NCBI GenBank assembly: GCA_905250885.1
Contig: CAJNOQ010001617.1
Coordinates: 1 to 29,908, forward strand
DNA from: Didymodactylos carnosus
Taxonomy: Eukaryota; Rotifera; Eurotatoria; Philodinida; Philodinidae
Length of the DNA stretch: 29,908 nt
Reading direction: 5' to 3'
Made by a program: the position numbers and the translations under genes. The first letter of the stretch is position 1; each line of letters opens with the position of its first letter. This document shows positions 10,601 through 20,446 of this stretch, piece by piece. The notes under the pieces were generated by a model, which was given only the letters and a program-made list of their open reading frames with translations, made no database searches and was not told the DNA's origin.

Positions 10601-12627
10601 TGCTGGAATTCGAATGGTGAAGTTACGAAAAGATTCGATGTCCCTGATTATTAACGATGCAATTGGTTTTGTTGATGTTTCGGGGCTATCAGTGACGAAT
10701 ATTTTTGCACTACTGCCTCTCATAAAACGCAATTGATGAGTGGATGACGTTACGATCAAACATTTAACAAAATACACTACAACATAAAACAGAGAAGAGA
10801 AGTGAAATCAGACAGACACATGGCTGAAACGACTTACATAAATCATCAACTGGAACATAGATACGAGGGGAGTACATAGGAACATCAACCAATAGCGACA
10901 CGGGCTCTAAACTTGCCATGTACAAATCATTTCTTTCTGAAAGAATTAATGCGCGAATATCATAGTTTCTGGTTTGATCGAATCGATAAGCTTCTGAGAT
11001 GTTAATTTGGAAATTTTGTGGTAAAATGTTGATATCGGGCAATTTGTAGATAATATCTGGTGTTTTTGAGCCGATTTCATGTACACGAATGATCAGCGAT
11101 GAATGTGGTTGAAGGCGATAATTACTTGGCCTTGGCATTGAACGTTGAACAACTAAACAAATAATGGGCTTCATCCAACGGAATGAAATCTCACTCTCGG
11201 AAACTTACCACCAGAAAGAATGAAAGGATTTGGGATAACGGTGAAAACAAGTTGTGGTGTGACTAAGATCTGTTGTTCATTGATTATCCATATTGGTTCT
11301 TGTTGAATCAAACGTTGTTGACCATTTTCATTGATGTAGCCGATCGCATAGTATTTGACGCCCAACTTCAATGACTGATAGCTAACGGTCATTAAAAATG
11401 CGACGGGATACTTTGTCGTTGGGTTTGTGATTGTCAGTTCAGCAACGGAGACATCTTGACTTTGTCGAAACGATGGAAGCCACGAGTTTTCGGGAACAAC
11501 TTTTATGTGAAATGTTGTGCCGGGTGTTATATCACTTGGGGAAAAACGAACTTTGATCAAACCATTGATACGAATACCTAGAAGAGAAGAGAAATGATCA
11601 GAAACAAGAGTCTTCTTTCAGATAAAGCCCTGATCGTGAAAGGAAGACAAATATGGCATTTACCGCTCATTTGGACGAAAATGTCTAATCGTTGTGAGAG
11701 GAGATTTGTATTTTGTAACAATATTTGACTGCTGCCAGCTGGTATGAATGTTTCGGCATTGTTTTCATTGACGATGTAGACAAAGAAATACAAGACGATA
11801 TCGCTCTTTTGTTCACTGACTCGATGGTCATACGGTAATCGTACATCGATGTCGAATGGAACGGGAAAATACTTGTTTGACCATTCAATCTCAAATTTGT
11901 CGAATGCTTGTTTTGGCTCCAACGTTTTTGTTGTTGAGACATACAATGTGATTTGACTTCCTCGTGCAATGATTTCTCTCGTAATATCGAAGTTCTGAGT
12001 CGACTGAATCAATGACGGATGTAGCAGTGAGCCTGATTGTGAATTCCAACCATATTGTTCATATTGGACTGATGCGATCGAGCTTTGTTGGAGCTTTTTC
12101 AGTAAAATATTTCCGGAAATATGAACGAAGTTGGTTTTATCAGGATTTAAAGTTGTAAGTACTGGTGGACGAGTTGTAAGTACTGGTGGAAGAGTTGTAG
12201 GTACTGTTGGACGTGTAGAGCCATCACCATGTGACTGTTGATCCAAATTCCAGTGTGACTCTTCATTCTGTTTTTGCTCTTGTTCGTGTTTCTCTGAACT
12301 GCTGCTACTTGAACTATGACTTCCATCTGCATGAAAACTATTGCTATTAGGAAGTGGAATCAATGGACTGTCGATACCGTTTTTAGACATCGTATCTACT
12401 GGTCGATCTTTATCTACTGATTGATCTTTGTCTACTGGTCGATCAGTATCTGCCGGTCGTTTACTATCATTTGGTGGTAATTTATCATCTTTTGATTGAG
12501 AATCTTTTCCATCTGATGGCGAGAAACCCGAATCAGCGGTCTGTTGTTTTTCATCATCTCTGTTACCTTGACCAAAAATCGATGTTGTTGTTATTGCTAA
12601 CAACAAAATCAGTATGTGCAACTTCAT
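7693..12627 (-). CDS. Secreted protein with tandem YbaY/YscW-like domains
   Basis: Coding exons, 5'->3': 12627-11664, 11577-11209, 11152-10838, 10776-10546, 10486-10073, 9825-9596, 9542-8795 and 8732-7693. All have GT-AG junctions and the total of 4,311 nt is in frame, giving 1,436 aa. Residues 1-19 are a signal peptide (MKLHILILLLAITTTSIFG). Residues 20-165 form a low-complexity linker with DRPVDKD repeats, a Ser run and a Thr/Pro stretch (PPVLTT). About eight beta-sandwich units of 105-155 aa follow (roughly 167-1090). The clearest are in exon 5 (ISGTIYDLD...VELYLID...FPVRFEVELD...YQLQAAI) and exon 7 (IRGQVV...VIHLYITD...YLRAEI), matching the layout of bacterial YbaY/YscW (PF09619). Residues 1091-1436 have no known domain and end in the Ser/Gln repeat array. 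There is no TM segment or GPI-like tail. The function is unknown; an extracellular matrix, adhesion or mucus role is inferred. Gene structure is certain, domain naming less so. Confidence 0.85.
7731..8440 (-). repeat. In-frame coding minisatellite, 165-bp units
   Basis: Copies of a 165-bp unit start at 7731, 7896, 8091 and (variant) 8256. The 195-bp spacing between the second and third is explained by an extra 30-bp duplication of the VDPVPSTRPV segment at about 8061-8090. Each unit encodes 55 aa: a DYHLSQGGSK stretch, a run of Ser, a K/E/Q-rich segment (KEEKQRQESAQEHW) and an ANGIGNRPVVDPVP stretch. All length changes are multiples of three, so the frame is kept. The mirror-image open frames on the plus strand at 7572-8459 are by-products of the repeat. 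Confidence 0.9.
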
Positions 12628-12640
12628 TTCAGTATATGTC

Positions 12641-12697
12641 CTGAAAAAGGGTGATCCATGTTAGAAGAAACAAGTCAGAGTAGAGACAAATTCTTAC
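12641..12697 (-). other. 5'UTR intron of the YbaY-like array gene
   Basis: On the minus strand GTAAGAATTT... (donor at 12697) runs to ...CCCTTTTTCAG (acceptor at 12641). This makes a 57-bp intron ending 13 nt before the start codon at 12627. Its length matches the coding introns of the same gene (86, 56, 61, 59, 247, 53 and 62 bp). Confidence 0.7.
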
Positions 12698-12788
12698 CGT
12701 ACCGATGTGTGAATTCTTTTTTGTGACTTTATTTAGCAAGACTTTTAATGTGGATAGTCTTTCTTGAGAAATGCTTAGCCCAGCGCCT

Positions 12789-12797
12789 ATTTATATA
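12789..12797 (-). promoter_or_regulatory. Candidate TATA box of the YbaY-like array gene
   Basis: TATATAAAT on the minus strand is followed by a relatively GC-rich stretch (AGGCGCTGGGC). It lies about 160 nt upstream of the ATG, which leaves room for a short 5' exon and the 57-bp leader intron. It is the best TATA match in this flank, but AT-rich DNA makes chance matches common. Confidence 0.45.
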
Positions 12798-13352
12798 TTG
12801 GAGAGAAAGAAAGAAGTATATTCACAACTGACGAAAAAATATGAGAAAGTCACTGTCGTCTTTGTTCGATTACATTCGTGTCGTATACAGTTGTATCCAC
12901 TATCGAATGTCTTTTCTTTGTTCAATTGACTACATGACTGAATTCATGTGTTACAAAGAAAATATTGTAAAGTAGATAAAGTTTCACTAGCTGACACAGC
13001 CGATGTACTGTCCAGACGCTAGACTCATGGGCAGAAGTGTTTCTTTCTATGTAGAACACAAGATAGAAGATTGATTAATTCGTGCTGAACCATTAATAAG
13101 CAAGAACTGCTATTGTTCCTGTGACTTTTGTACATTTCTGTTCATGAAATAGATCGGCGAAGGATTTAGAGCAGTTTAGTTTACTTGAAGAAGTTTCCTT
13201 ACAATGAGAAAAACTTTTCGGAATGGCTATTGACACGCCCAGGCGTGTCAACAAGAAGCTGTTGACACTCGCTGAGCGTGTCAACAATTGACAGTCCCTT
13301 GACGTGTCTGTGAAGACATAATGCCTCGTTTCTGACACTAATCCCAACTAGT

Positions 13353-13690
13353 GCAGAAGTCAAAAGTTGAATTCAACTATTAATAGTTGAGAAATTATTT
13401 CAATTACTGAACTCTTGAACTATTCAATTATTCAACTATTCATTCAACTCTTCACTTCTGAAAATGAATAAAATAGAAACTATTCGATTTTTCAGGTATT
13501 CAGTTGAAAAAAACGTTCCATACTTATCCAGTTTTGCCTTGGAGGTAATTAATTTTCCACTGCAACACGAATGAGGCAGGAGGTTGGGGCGGAAGGGGGG
13601 GTAGAGGAGAGGTGATGAGAGTGAATGTGGAACTCAATTAACATTTGAATAATTAAATAGTTGAATTGAACTTTTGACTTCTACGCTACT
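13353..13690. mobile_element. Nested inverted-repeat element with 8-bp flanking duplication
   Basis: The left end (GCAGAAGTCAAAAGTT...CAACTATT) and the right end are imperfect inverted repeats over about 50 bp (shared core GAAGTCAAAAGTT). CAACTAGT flanks both sides, at 13345-13352 and 13691-13698, as expected for the 8-bp target duplication of hAT elements. The interior has a purine-rich, G-rich block (about 13572-13625) unlike its surroundings, and no coding capacity. The exact ends are uncertain because the flanking octamer contains the palindrome ACTAGT. Confidence 0.5.
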
Positions 13691-13698
13691 CAACTAGT

Positions 13699-13750
13699 AA
13701 TATTTATTAATATTATATATATAATATTTATATTAATATTTATTTTTAAA
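13699..13750. repeat. Palindromic (TA)-rich tract
   Basis: Alternating AATATT/TATATA sequence (TTAATATTATATATATAATA core) can form a cruciform. It is simple sequence and no function is implied. Confidence 0.5.
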
Positions 13751-14215
13751 GAAAAACTGTACAGTGAAAAAGTAGTGAAGAGAAAAGAGGGATCGCTTTC
13801 GAATTGTTTTCCAAAGTCTCGAAGGGAAGCTCTCTAGAAACGGTGAAGTACTAAAGATAAATCATGTCATTAAAGAAGAAAATATCTGTCGGAAAAAGAA
13901 CGTTAATCTACGCGGACAGGTATATTTTTTGATAAAAGTAAAATATAGTTATGAACAGAGAAGACTATATAAATATCATTTTCTATGAAAGATAAATTTG
14001 CAGGCTCATGTTTACGAAATGGGTATAAAAGAAAATGACAGAAAAAAGCAAAATATTATTTATTTATTTATACTCAGTTTGTCTGAGAAAATGGATAAAA
14101 CTACTTGCTTTGAACCTCAAGGAAAATATTTAGAAGATTTTTTATCTTAGCTTCTTATTGACACGTCCAGGGAGTGGCAATAGCTTCTTGTTGACACTCC
14201 TGGGAGGGTCAATAG

Positions 14216-15333
14216 ACTCATCCAAAACTTTTTCATTTCATTTGAAATTTTAATGAAAGTTTCAGCAAACATTTATGGTACCAAATGATGTTCACGAAAT
14301 AGTTTTCGAGTCGTTATCGTGAACCGTTCCCGAAATTGAAAAAAATAAGGGATAAAATGCATGATGCCGATATTTTCAGAGTGCCAGTTAGGAATGGTGA
14401 GATGGTTCTAAATAAATGGAAAGACACAGTTTCATTGAATGCAAGGAGTGGATTTTTTTTCCATATTTTATTGGATTCAAGAGTTAAAAATTGTGGAAAT
14501 TTCTGAAAAGCGCTTAAATAATTTTAATTTTCGAGGAAACTATAGACCCCAATTGAGAAATATACGCCAACATTTGATGCAGTTTTTTTCTTTTTCGAAT
14601 GAAAAAGAATCGTTTTAGTGTGTTTGTAAACATATTGAGGGCAAAACTGACAATCATTAGTTTGCGTTAAATCAATAAAGCTCTGTTGACCGAATTATTG
14701 AAACAGTTCAAACGTACACCGGGAAAGAAGGGTGTTTTCAGAAACCGTAATGCTGCATGAACCCAGGTTAAACCTTTTACCCCTAAATAAAAAAAGGTTT
14801 ACAAAAGTTATTAAACCTTAGAATTTAGTAGGCAGAGGTATTTTTAAAGTAAAAAGGTATTAAAGTAAAAGGTATGTAAAGTAAAAAGGTAAACAGAAAG
14901 AGTTTATTACCATGTTTAATAAGCCTCAAAAGTTTATTTATTATTTATTCTACCCATACAACGCATCCAGCTGTGAGATACTTTTCAATGATAAAATCCA
15001 GTATGCCCCTAACAAAATCTGTTTTGTACCTTTCTATTATAATTGTTTTTCTGAAAATTCTATAATCGAATGCCAATTGCTATGATGGTTTCGTTCACAT
15101 ATCACACAAAGCAAATTTTAGTCGCCCTTTCCTAATGTAATGCGGCTGATAAGTAGATGTTTTCGAACTATGCATTGATATGAATCATTCTTCGTCCTTT
15201 AACATTTTAAAAGTTTTGTTTTCTGATTATATAACCGGATGAGGAGACAAGAATGATTTGCGCTTCTCACATCTTGAAAAAGACACGTCCAATACTTTGG
15301 ACTAAAACAATCAGTAGTCGAACGAAGTTCGCT
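14216..15333. other. Non-coding; short GTAAAAAGGTA repeats
   Basis: No gene is seen. Around 14843-14890 the unit AAAGTAAAAAGGTA recurs about three times imperfectly, preceded by related AGGTTTAC/AAACCTT pieces from 14767. Confidence 0.4.
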
Positions 15334-15438
15334 GTTAAACACTGGCACCTTTCTTCGCTGTTTTAGATAAGATCACCTTAACGTTCTGTCCAGTTGAAGC
15401 ATAAGAAAAATAACAGAACAAAGGTGGCAGTGTTCAAC
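15334..15438. repeat. Inverted-repeat hairpin
   Basis: Arms 15334-15352 and 15420-15438 (GTTRAACACTGSCACCTTT) match at 17 of 19 positions. Looser pairing extends inward to about 15364 and 15408. Short CGAACG/CGTTCG pieces lie just outside. It is a possible MITE fragment, with no target duplication seen. Confidence 0.45.
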
Positions 15439-16672
15439 AGGACCGAACGTTACAATTAAAAAATAGAATGTAACTTACACATGCAAAAGTTGGTTTTTTA
15501 GCCGGTGCTTAAACAAACTGATTATTGTCGAAGCCACAACTTCATCAGATAATGGTATACAATGGAAAAACGATTACAGTGTCGTATATGTACAAAATTG
15601 TTAGCGGCATGTACTTCTTTCATATGATTCAAGTCGACAGAGCGCCGATTTGTATTATATTTGATTAAATTCATAGATAATAGGACAGAAAGATTGGCTA
15701 GAATTTAAAAGTAAATAAATTATCAAAATGCAGTTATGACAGCGCTTTTAACAATATACATGATCGCAGGATACATGCCTGAAATTAGGTCCATACTGTT
15801 ATTCCGCCTTGTTAGTTTAAATACATTCCTCAGTTGGTAAAGTGCACTTATTAAGTTGTTTATAGATTCTAATTTCATGGTACGTACAATAACGAATTCG
15901 CTGATAGAGTTCAACTTCATCATATGATGAAGAAAATCATCCATGGTCCTATGGATGTACGCTTCTTCGTGCCCAAAAGTTTACGATTTAGAAATATTTT
16001 TGACTATTTTTATACAACTCTCTACGATGATGGAATCCACAGAGACATTCTGAAGAGAGCCACAAGAAACTAAAAATCAATATCGTTTTTGTTCAACTTT
16101 TCGATAATGCTCTCAGCATTTCAGATGATAAAACAGAATAGTGATACATTTAATAAATTATCTACAAAATATCCGGCAGAATTTTTACACATAAAAGGAG
16201 TGAATGTTTAAAATAATTAATCTGTAGTTATTACATATATCCAAGTAAGAGTTAATATATTATACTCATTTGACTTGAAAATTCTGTTATAACATATCAA
16301 ATAAAACTCTTACTTTATAGTCATGCGCAGCATCATCAACAATGTATCGGTTCCGCGGGAGAGGAAAATTACATAATTTCGCCAGTTTTACACTCAAATA
16401 ATTTAGTGATGGAAAATTGTCAAATATAACTAGAAGATCCTACGAAAAAAGATAAACCTTAACATCATTCATTATTGATAGTTATACTAGTTTACCTTAT
16501 AATTAAAAACGTCAATTGATAAATGTTGAATAGAATAATTTTTTGATATAAAAGCATATGAATCGAGAAAAACGCCAGTATATTTGTTTGATAAAACAGT
16601 CCGTTTTCTTAATGATTTCTTTTTTGATTTGAATATCCCAAGCGTCAAAAAAAAATCTAATATCGCACGATT
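15439..16672. other. Non-coding region
   Basis: Small minus-strand frames at 15723-15944 and 16487-16675 show no convincing family or splice context. The first has a faint leucine-rich look. No repeats or RNA genes are supported. Confidence 0.4.
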
Positions 16673-16869
16673 CATCTAGATTACTAGACTTTTACTCGAT
16701 TGCAACTACTGTGTAGCGACAGTGGAAATCAAGTAATCGGGCGATTACTAGATTTTTTCTAGTTGCAACTATCGATTTATCGCCCGATAATCGATCGATT
16801 TAACTATTGCTAGATGTACATGCAGGCACATCTAGTTAAAAGTCCCTTTCCCAACTAGTAATCTAGATG
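16673..16869. mobile_element. Inverted-repeat element with CATCTAGATTACTAG ends
   Basis: The 15-bp terminal sequences at 16673-16687 and 16855-16869 are perfect reverse complements. The interior is full of shorter palindromes (TTATCGCCCGATAA at about 16777, CTAGATGT...ACATCTAG at about 16811-16835) and repeats of TAGTTGCAACTA-like sequence. It is non-coding, a MITE or foldback candidate of 197 bp. Confidence 0.55.
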
Positions 16870-17639
16870 GCAACTAGTCGTGTATCGTCCGATTATAGAC
16901 GAAATGTATCTAGATTTTTCCCATATGTGATGTTTGCTTGGGTAGTACGTATTCAAATAGACTGATGTGGAAGTGCATCCGCCGCTGTGATCACAGAGCT
17001 CTAGTTCTTGCCTTTACCTAGAAGCAAATTGCTGCCGCAAAAGTAGAAACATTAACTTTTATTATAGGTTTTACTTGTTGCAAACAGGTTTGCATATCTT
17101 AGTTCCTTAGATGCAGCAAATAGAAGTGATAAAACTACCCGTAGACGTGCACTTATCCTGTGTAATCCAAGATGGCACAAAAGTTTGCGTCTCAATGTTT
17201 TCAAAAAACATAGAAACTGCCTAGGGTAAAAACCCAAGGCAAAGACAGCTGATTTTGGGATTATTCCGATTTTTCTCGATTTCACCAACTGAAAAGCCAT
17301 TAGGAATGACTGAAAGTCATTGGAAATCACAAAAAATGACAGAGGATCACTGAAAATGAATTGATTTTGGTGATTTTCGACTGATTTTAAGCAGCTGTTT
17401 CCCCCTTGTATATGAGGAAAAGAGTGCAAATAGCATTGCCATTCGGATTTGATCAATTGACAAATTGCTGAATTTTTTTTTATTTATAAAGGGATGGTGA
17501 TTTTTTGTCACTTGTCAATTTGCGATAAAAGCACTATTTAACGGAAATGCAGCAAACAGCATTGTCATTTTGTTTTCATCCTAGACATGGTCAGTATATC
17601 TAAACCAATAATCTAAAGCTAAAAGCCAGTAATGGTTTT
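16870..17639. other. Non-coding region
   Basis: A 134-codon minus-strand frame (17052-17456) overlaps repetitive GAAATCAC/GATTTT sequence and shows no recognisable motif or exon boundaries. I see nothing else. Confidence 0.4.
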
Positions 17640-17806
17640 TTAAGTATAAGGCCTTGTTCACGCTACTGATCTCAATTAACTTTACAACCAATCAGCATCC
17701 TTAATTCAAAGTTCCGTCAAGTCATGTTTTTGTGATGTCTTAAGTTTTTATCGACCAATCAGATTCGTTAATGCTCTTTAACTTTTGCAGTGTGAACAAG
17801 CCTTAA
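17640..17806. mobile_element. TTAA-flanked MITE with AAGGCCTTGTTCAC ends
   Basis: The ends at 17647-17664 (TAAGGCCTTGTTCACGCT) and 17789-17806 (reverse complement TTAAGGCTTGTTCACACT) form about 18-bp terminal inverted repeats. The right end abuts TTAA, and a TTAA lies 4 bp outside the left end. This suggests piggyBac-type TTAA targeting, although the left junction reads TATAA. Two internal ACCAATCAG blocks are in direct orientation. About 160 bp, non-coding. Confidence 0.55.
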
Positions 17807-18036
17807 GAACACGAGAAATTTTTTCTCTTTTAATTTCATCGTGAGAATTGAACTAAATTCTTTGAATAAAGTACTTGATTAACCCAATATTTTGCTTTAA
17901 TCAATTAATTTATGTAGTTATAAATATGAATAAAATTAAATTTTATTCCATACTTTAATCGCAGAGTCTCAACCAACGACATGAAAGGACATACATCTAG
18001 TTTATATGTATATTTTATATTTAGTATCCTCTGCAG

Positions 18037-18159
18037 ACTTGACAAACTTTCCTGTTCTGGAAATCCAACGGCCTGTACAGACTTACGGATACCTGTATCG
18101 TGAAACTGGCAGATCTGCGAGAGATTTTACCTGCATGCTGCTGCTGATTTTTTTACAAG
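18037..18159 (+). other. Orphan exon-like segment
   Basis: A 123-bp block is bounded by CTCTGCAG| and |GTAACA, with a phase-1/phase-1 frame encoding 41 aa (including PVLEIQRPVQTYGYLYRETG). It is visibly more GC-rich than its flanks, as coding sequence in this window tends to be. No partner exon was found on either side and the family is not recognised. It could be a relic exon or part of a transposon. Confidence 0.2.
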
Positions 18160-18254
18160 GTAACACTACATCAAACAGAAGAAGAAAACAGTATTTGTTG
18201 GTTTAGTCCTAATATTTCGTTTTTTGACACCACGACGAAAAGTCTCGTTTTCGT

Positions 18255-18260
18255 TTTATT
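18255..18260 (-). terminator. Polyadenylation signal AATAAA for nocturnin
   Basis: AATAAA on the minus strand is about 88 nt beyond the nocturnin stop codon (18348-18350). The position is plausible. Other AATAAA-like words occur nearby. Confidence 0.4.
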
Positions 18261-18347
18261 AAGTAAATTATCAAGGTTTTACTAAATGAAATAGTTTATA
18301 TAAAAATTCATTAATAAAACATCGCAAATGAAAAACGGTAACAAATC

Positions 18348-20446
18348 TTAAATTATCAAAAACTTTGTAGCTAGAGCTAAGTGATCTGACGGATATTCAT
18401 AGGAAGGTAAACCATTAACTCCAATTTCAGTTTTGCTTGGAATTGATAAGTAAGATAATGGATGAAAACCCTGTGGATTATAGAAAATATAATCAATAGT
18501 ATGACATGATTCTTTTTCATCATTTTCGTTGTATCCCGGTCTAAATTTGAATGTTGTAAACTCTGGTTCATGATCTAATAATGTGTTATATGCACTTAAT
18601 AATCCAGTGGATAATATTTGATTATAAAATGGTTCAATTGGCTCGCCGTTGAAGTCACCCAAAAGAAGAATGTGTGAATGTTTTGAATAATGTTCATTAA
18701 TAAATTGACAGATGACATTTGTTTGTTCTGAACGATCTTTAGCAAACGGCTGTTTAGATTTAAGATGAGTTCCAAGAAGAACAATAAATGTCTGAGATGG
18801 AATATGTTCTAGCTCAAGACAAGCAACCATCTAAAACAAAATAAAATAGATAGCATTAAGAGAAAAGTCATCTTTTTACATCAGTTTTCACCTGTTTTCC
18901 TTGCCGTCCGTTATTTGGGAGTTCGAATGAATGTGATGCTATCTCCTTGAATATTTCTTTTTTATATATCAGTAATACACCATCTGGACCTTTGAAGTTA
19001 TCGCTATCATCTTTGAAGTTAGCAGTAGGAGAGGTTGTTTTAGGCGTGAAATAGCTGCAGTAACTAGAAGTAGAAATAAAACATATACTTCAGCCATGAT
19101 GTATACGCAGTTTCTTTGTTAAGGGGTATTCCCGTCAAAACGCCATTTTTCGTCCAAAATATCGATTTTGAAATTTATACCTAGTTGAATAGTCCATCGT
19201 GTTTACGTCCAGTATCTATATCGTTTTCTGCTTTACAAAAAACTTTTCGTCGTTTCAGAGAGACACTTCGAAAGATGAAATTTTTGAATTTTAGTTTTTT
19301 CCACGATACTTATGCGACTGAACTATTTTCTAAACGTCAAGTTTGCAGAGCAATCTTCTATAGTCAAAATGAGACATTCACAATTCTGTGTGAGCTTCTG
19401 TTAAAAAATTTTACAAGCATTTTCCAGCAAGCCTTAAAGTACACTAACAAATGCAAAGCGTTTTTCTCGAGGCTATTTTTTGGCTTTTGACTGTTGATGC
19501 GGTAAAGATTTCTTGGCCATTTTAAAATGACTCGCGATCGTCTCAAAATGTAGCTACTTGGTACGATAACTTGAAAGGGCCGAATTTTTGATTTTCAATC
19601 TAGTTTTTGAGGAAAATGAAGGCTTTTGAGAAGTTGATCGAAACATTTTCCACATTTTTTCATAAAAGCTTGAGACAAACTAAACAACCTTGAAAAATCT
19701 GGCACTGTTAAATTATAGTGCCATGTCTTCGCTAAGTTTTGAGATCACCAAGGGCCTTTTAAAAATGCGACCCGCTTTCGACACATGGTCCTTAAAGTAT
19801 TCTGTCTTTAATAAAATGGCAGGTTGATGTTGTCTTACTTATATTTAAGCAATTCTTCCTTTAGAAATGATTCGTAAATGTCCATTTCTTCTAAACTACA
19901 CAAATCTGGTTTGTGCACTAATATTTGTTCAAGAATATGCCATTTTCTTTTCTCATAATTGATGACATCTTTATTCACACGAACAAAATTCCTATCTGGA
20001 TTTGACAAACCTAATTATGAAAATTATGTTTTACGGTTGCTATTAATGAAGAAAAAATGATGTAATGAAACGACGTCCTTTTTTAAATTGTACATTCGAT
20101 CGAAGAATTTCATTTAAACAACGTATATTTTCCACTCTGCTCAAAAATAGAGGACAGAAAAAAATTTCATTTTGGTTGAACGTGCTTCAAGAACACTCCT
20201 CAAAACGACTACAACCTTGTGCCAAAATATTCCATTGCATAACATTAATAACACGATCGTTGTTCACAGGTGATAATTCATTTTTCGATTTTGTTTGAAA
20301 TTCACGATGTAAACTAGATTTTCTCAGATTCTGACGAATCCTAGAATAATAACGAATATGAGACTATAGACAACTCAGAAAAGAAACTGATAGTAACAAA
20401 ACGAAAATTTATTTTACACTGACTCTTCAAGCTCTGTAGTTGTCAT
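18348..20446 (-). CDS. NOCT: Nocturnin, NADP(H) 2'-phosphatase
   Basis: Exons, 5'->3': 20446-20418, 20340-20216, 20010-19839, 19063-18892 and 18830-18348. All have GT-AG junctions and the total of 981 nt is in frame, giving 326 aa. Nocturnin, an exonuclease-endonuclease-phosphatase fold enzyme related to CCR4, removes the 2'-phosphate of NADP+ and NADPH. Family landmarks run in order: VMQWNILAQ (43-51), the metal-binding Glu in CSLEEMD (93), GPDG, THLK (187-190), LLLGDFNGEP (Asp225, Asn227), CHTIDYIFY, and the final YPSDHLAL (Asp315, His316). The strongest tie to nocturnin rather than CCR4 or Angel is the C-terminal LPSYEYPSDHL. The first exon codes only nine residues, so the start (ATG at 20446) is the least certain point; an upstream in-frame Met could add a targeting peptide. 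The 775-bp third intron is far longer than the others. No defects are seen. Confidence 0.88.
19064..19838 (-). other. Long nocturnin intron, possible insertion
   Basis: This intron is 775 bp, against 61, 77 and 205 bp for the other three. The extra sequence may be an old insert, but I see no clear terminal repeats or coding remnant. The open frame on the plus strand at 19185-19490 has no recognisable motif. Confidence 0.5.

Larger units (their letters stand above)
13227..14215. mobile_element. Putative 989-bp element with 58-bp palindrome-rich inverted ends
   Basis: Bases 13227-13284 and 14158-14215 are reverse complements at 50 of 58 positions. Each end itself contains two hairpins of the form TTGACAC...GTGTCAA joined by CAAGAAGCT; the best is at 13230-13251 with perfect 10-bp arms. 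No transposase is visible, and the interior is AT-rich with a separate inverted-repeat element inside (13353-13690). No target-site duplication was found outside 13227/14215. It could be a non-autonomous DNA transposon or two independent inserts of one palindromic repeat. Confidence 0.5.

Noticed and set aside
15723..15944. Minus-strand 73-codon frame with a leucine-rich look (KLESINNLISALYQLRNV)
   Set aside because: Only one possible repeat, no partner exons, and the spacing is not convincing for an LRR protein.
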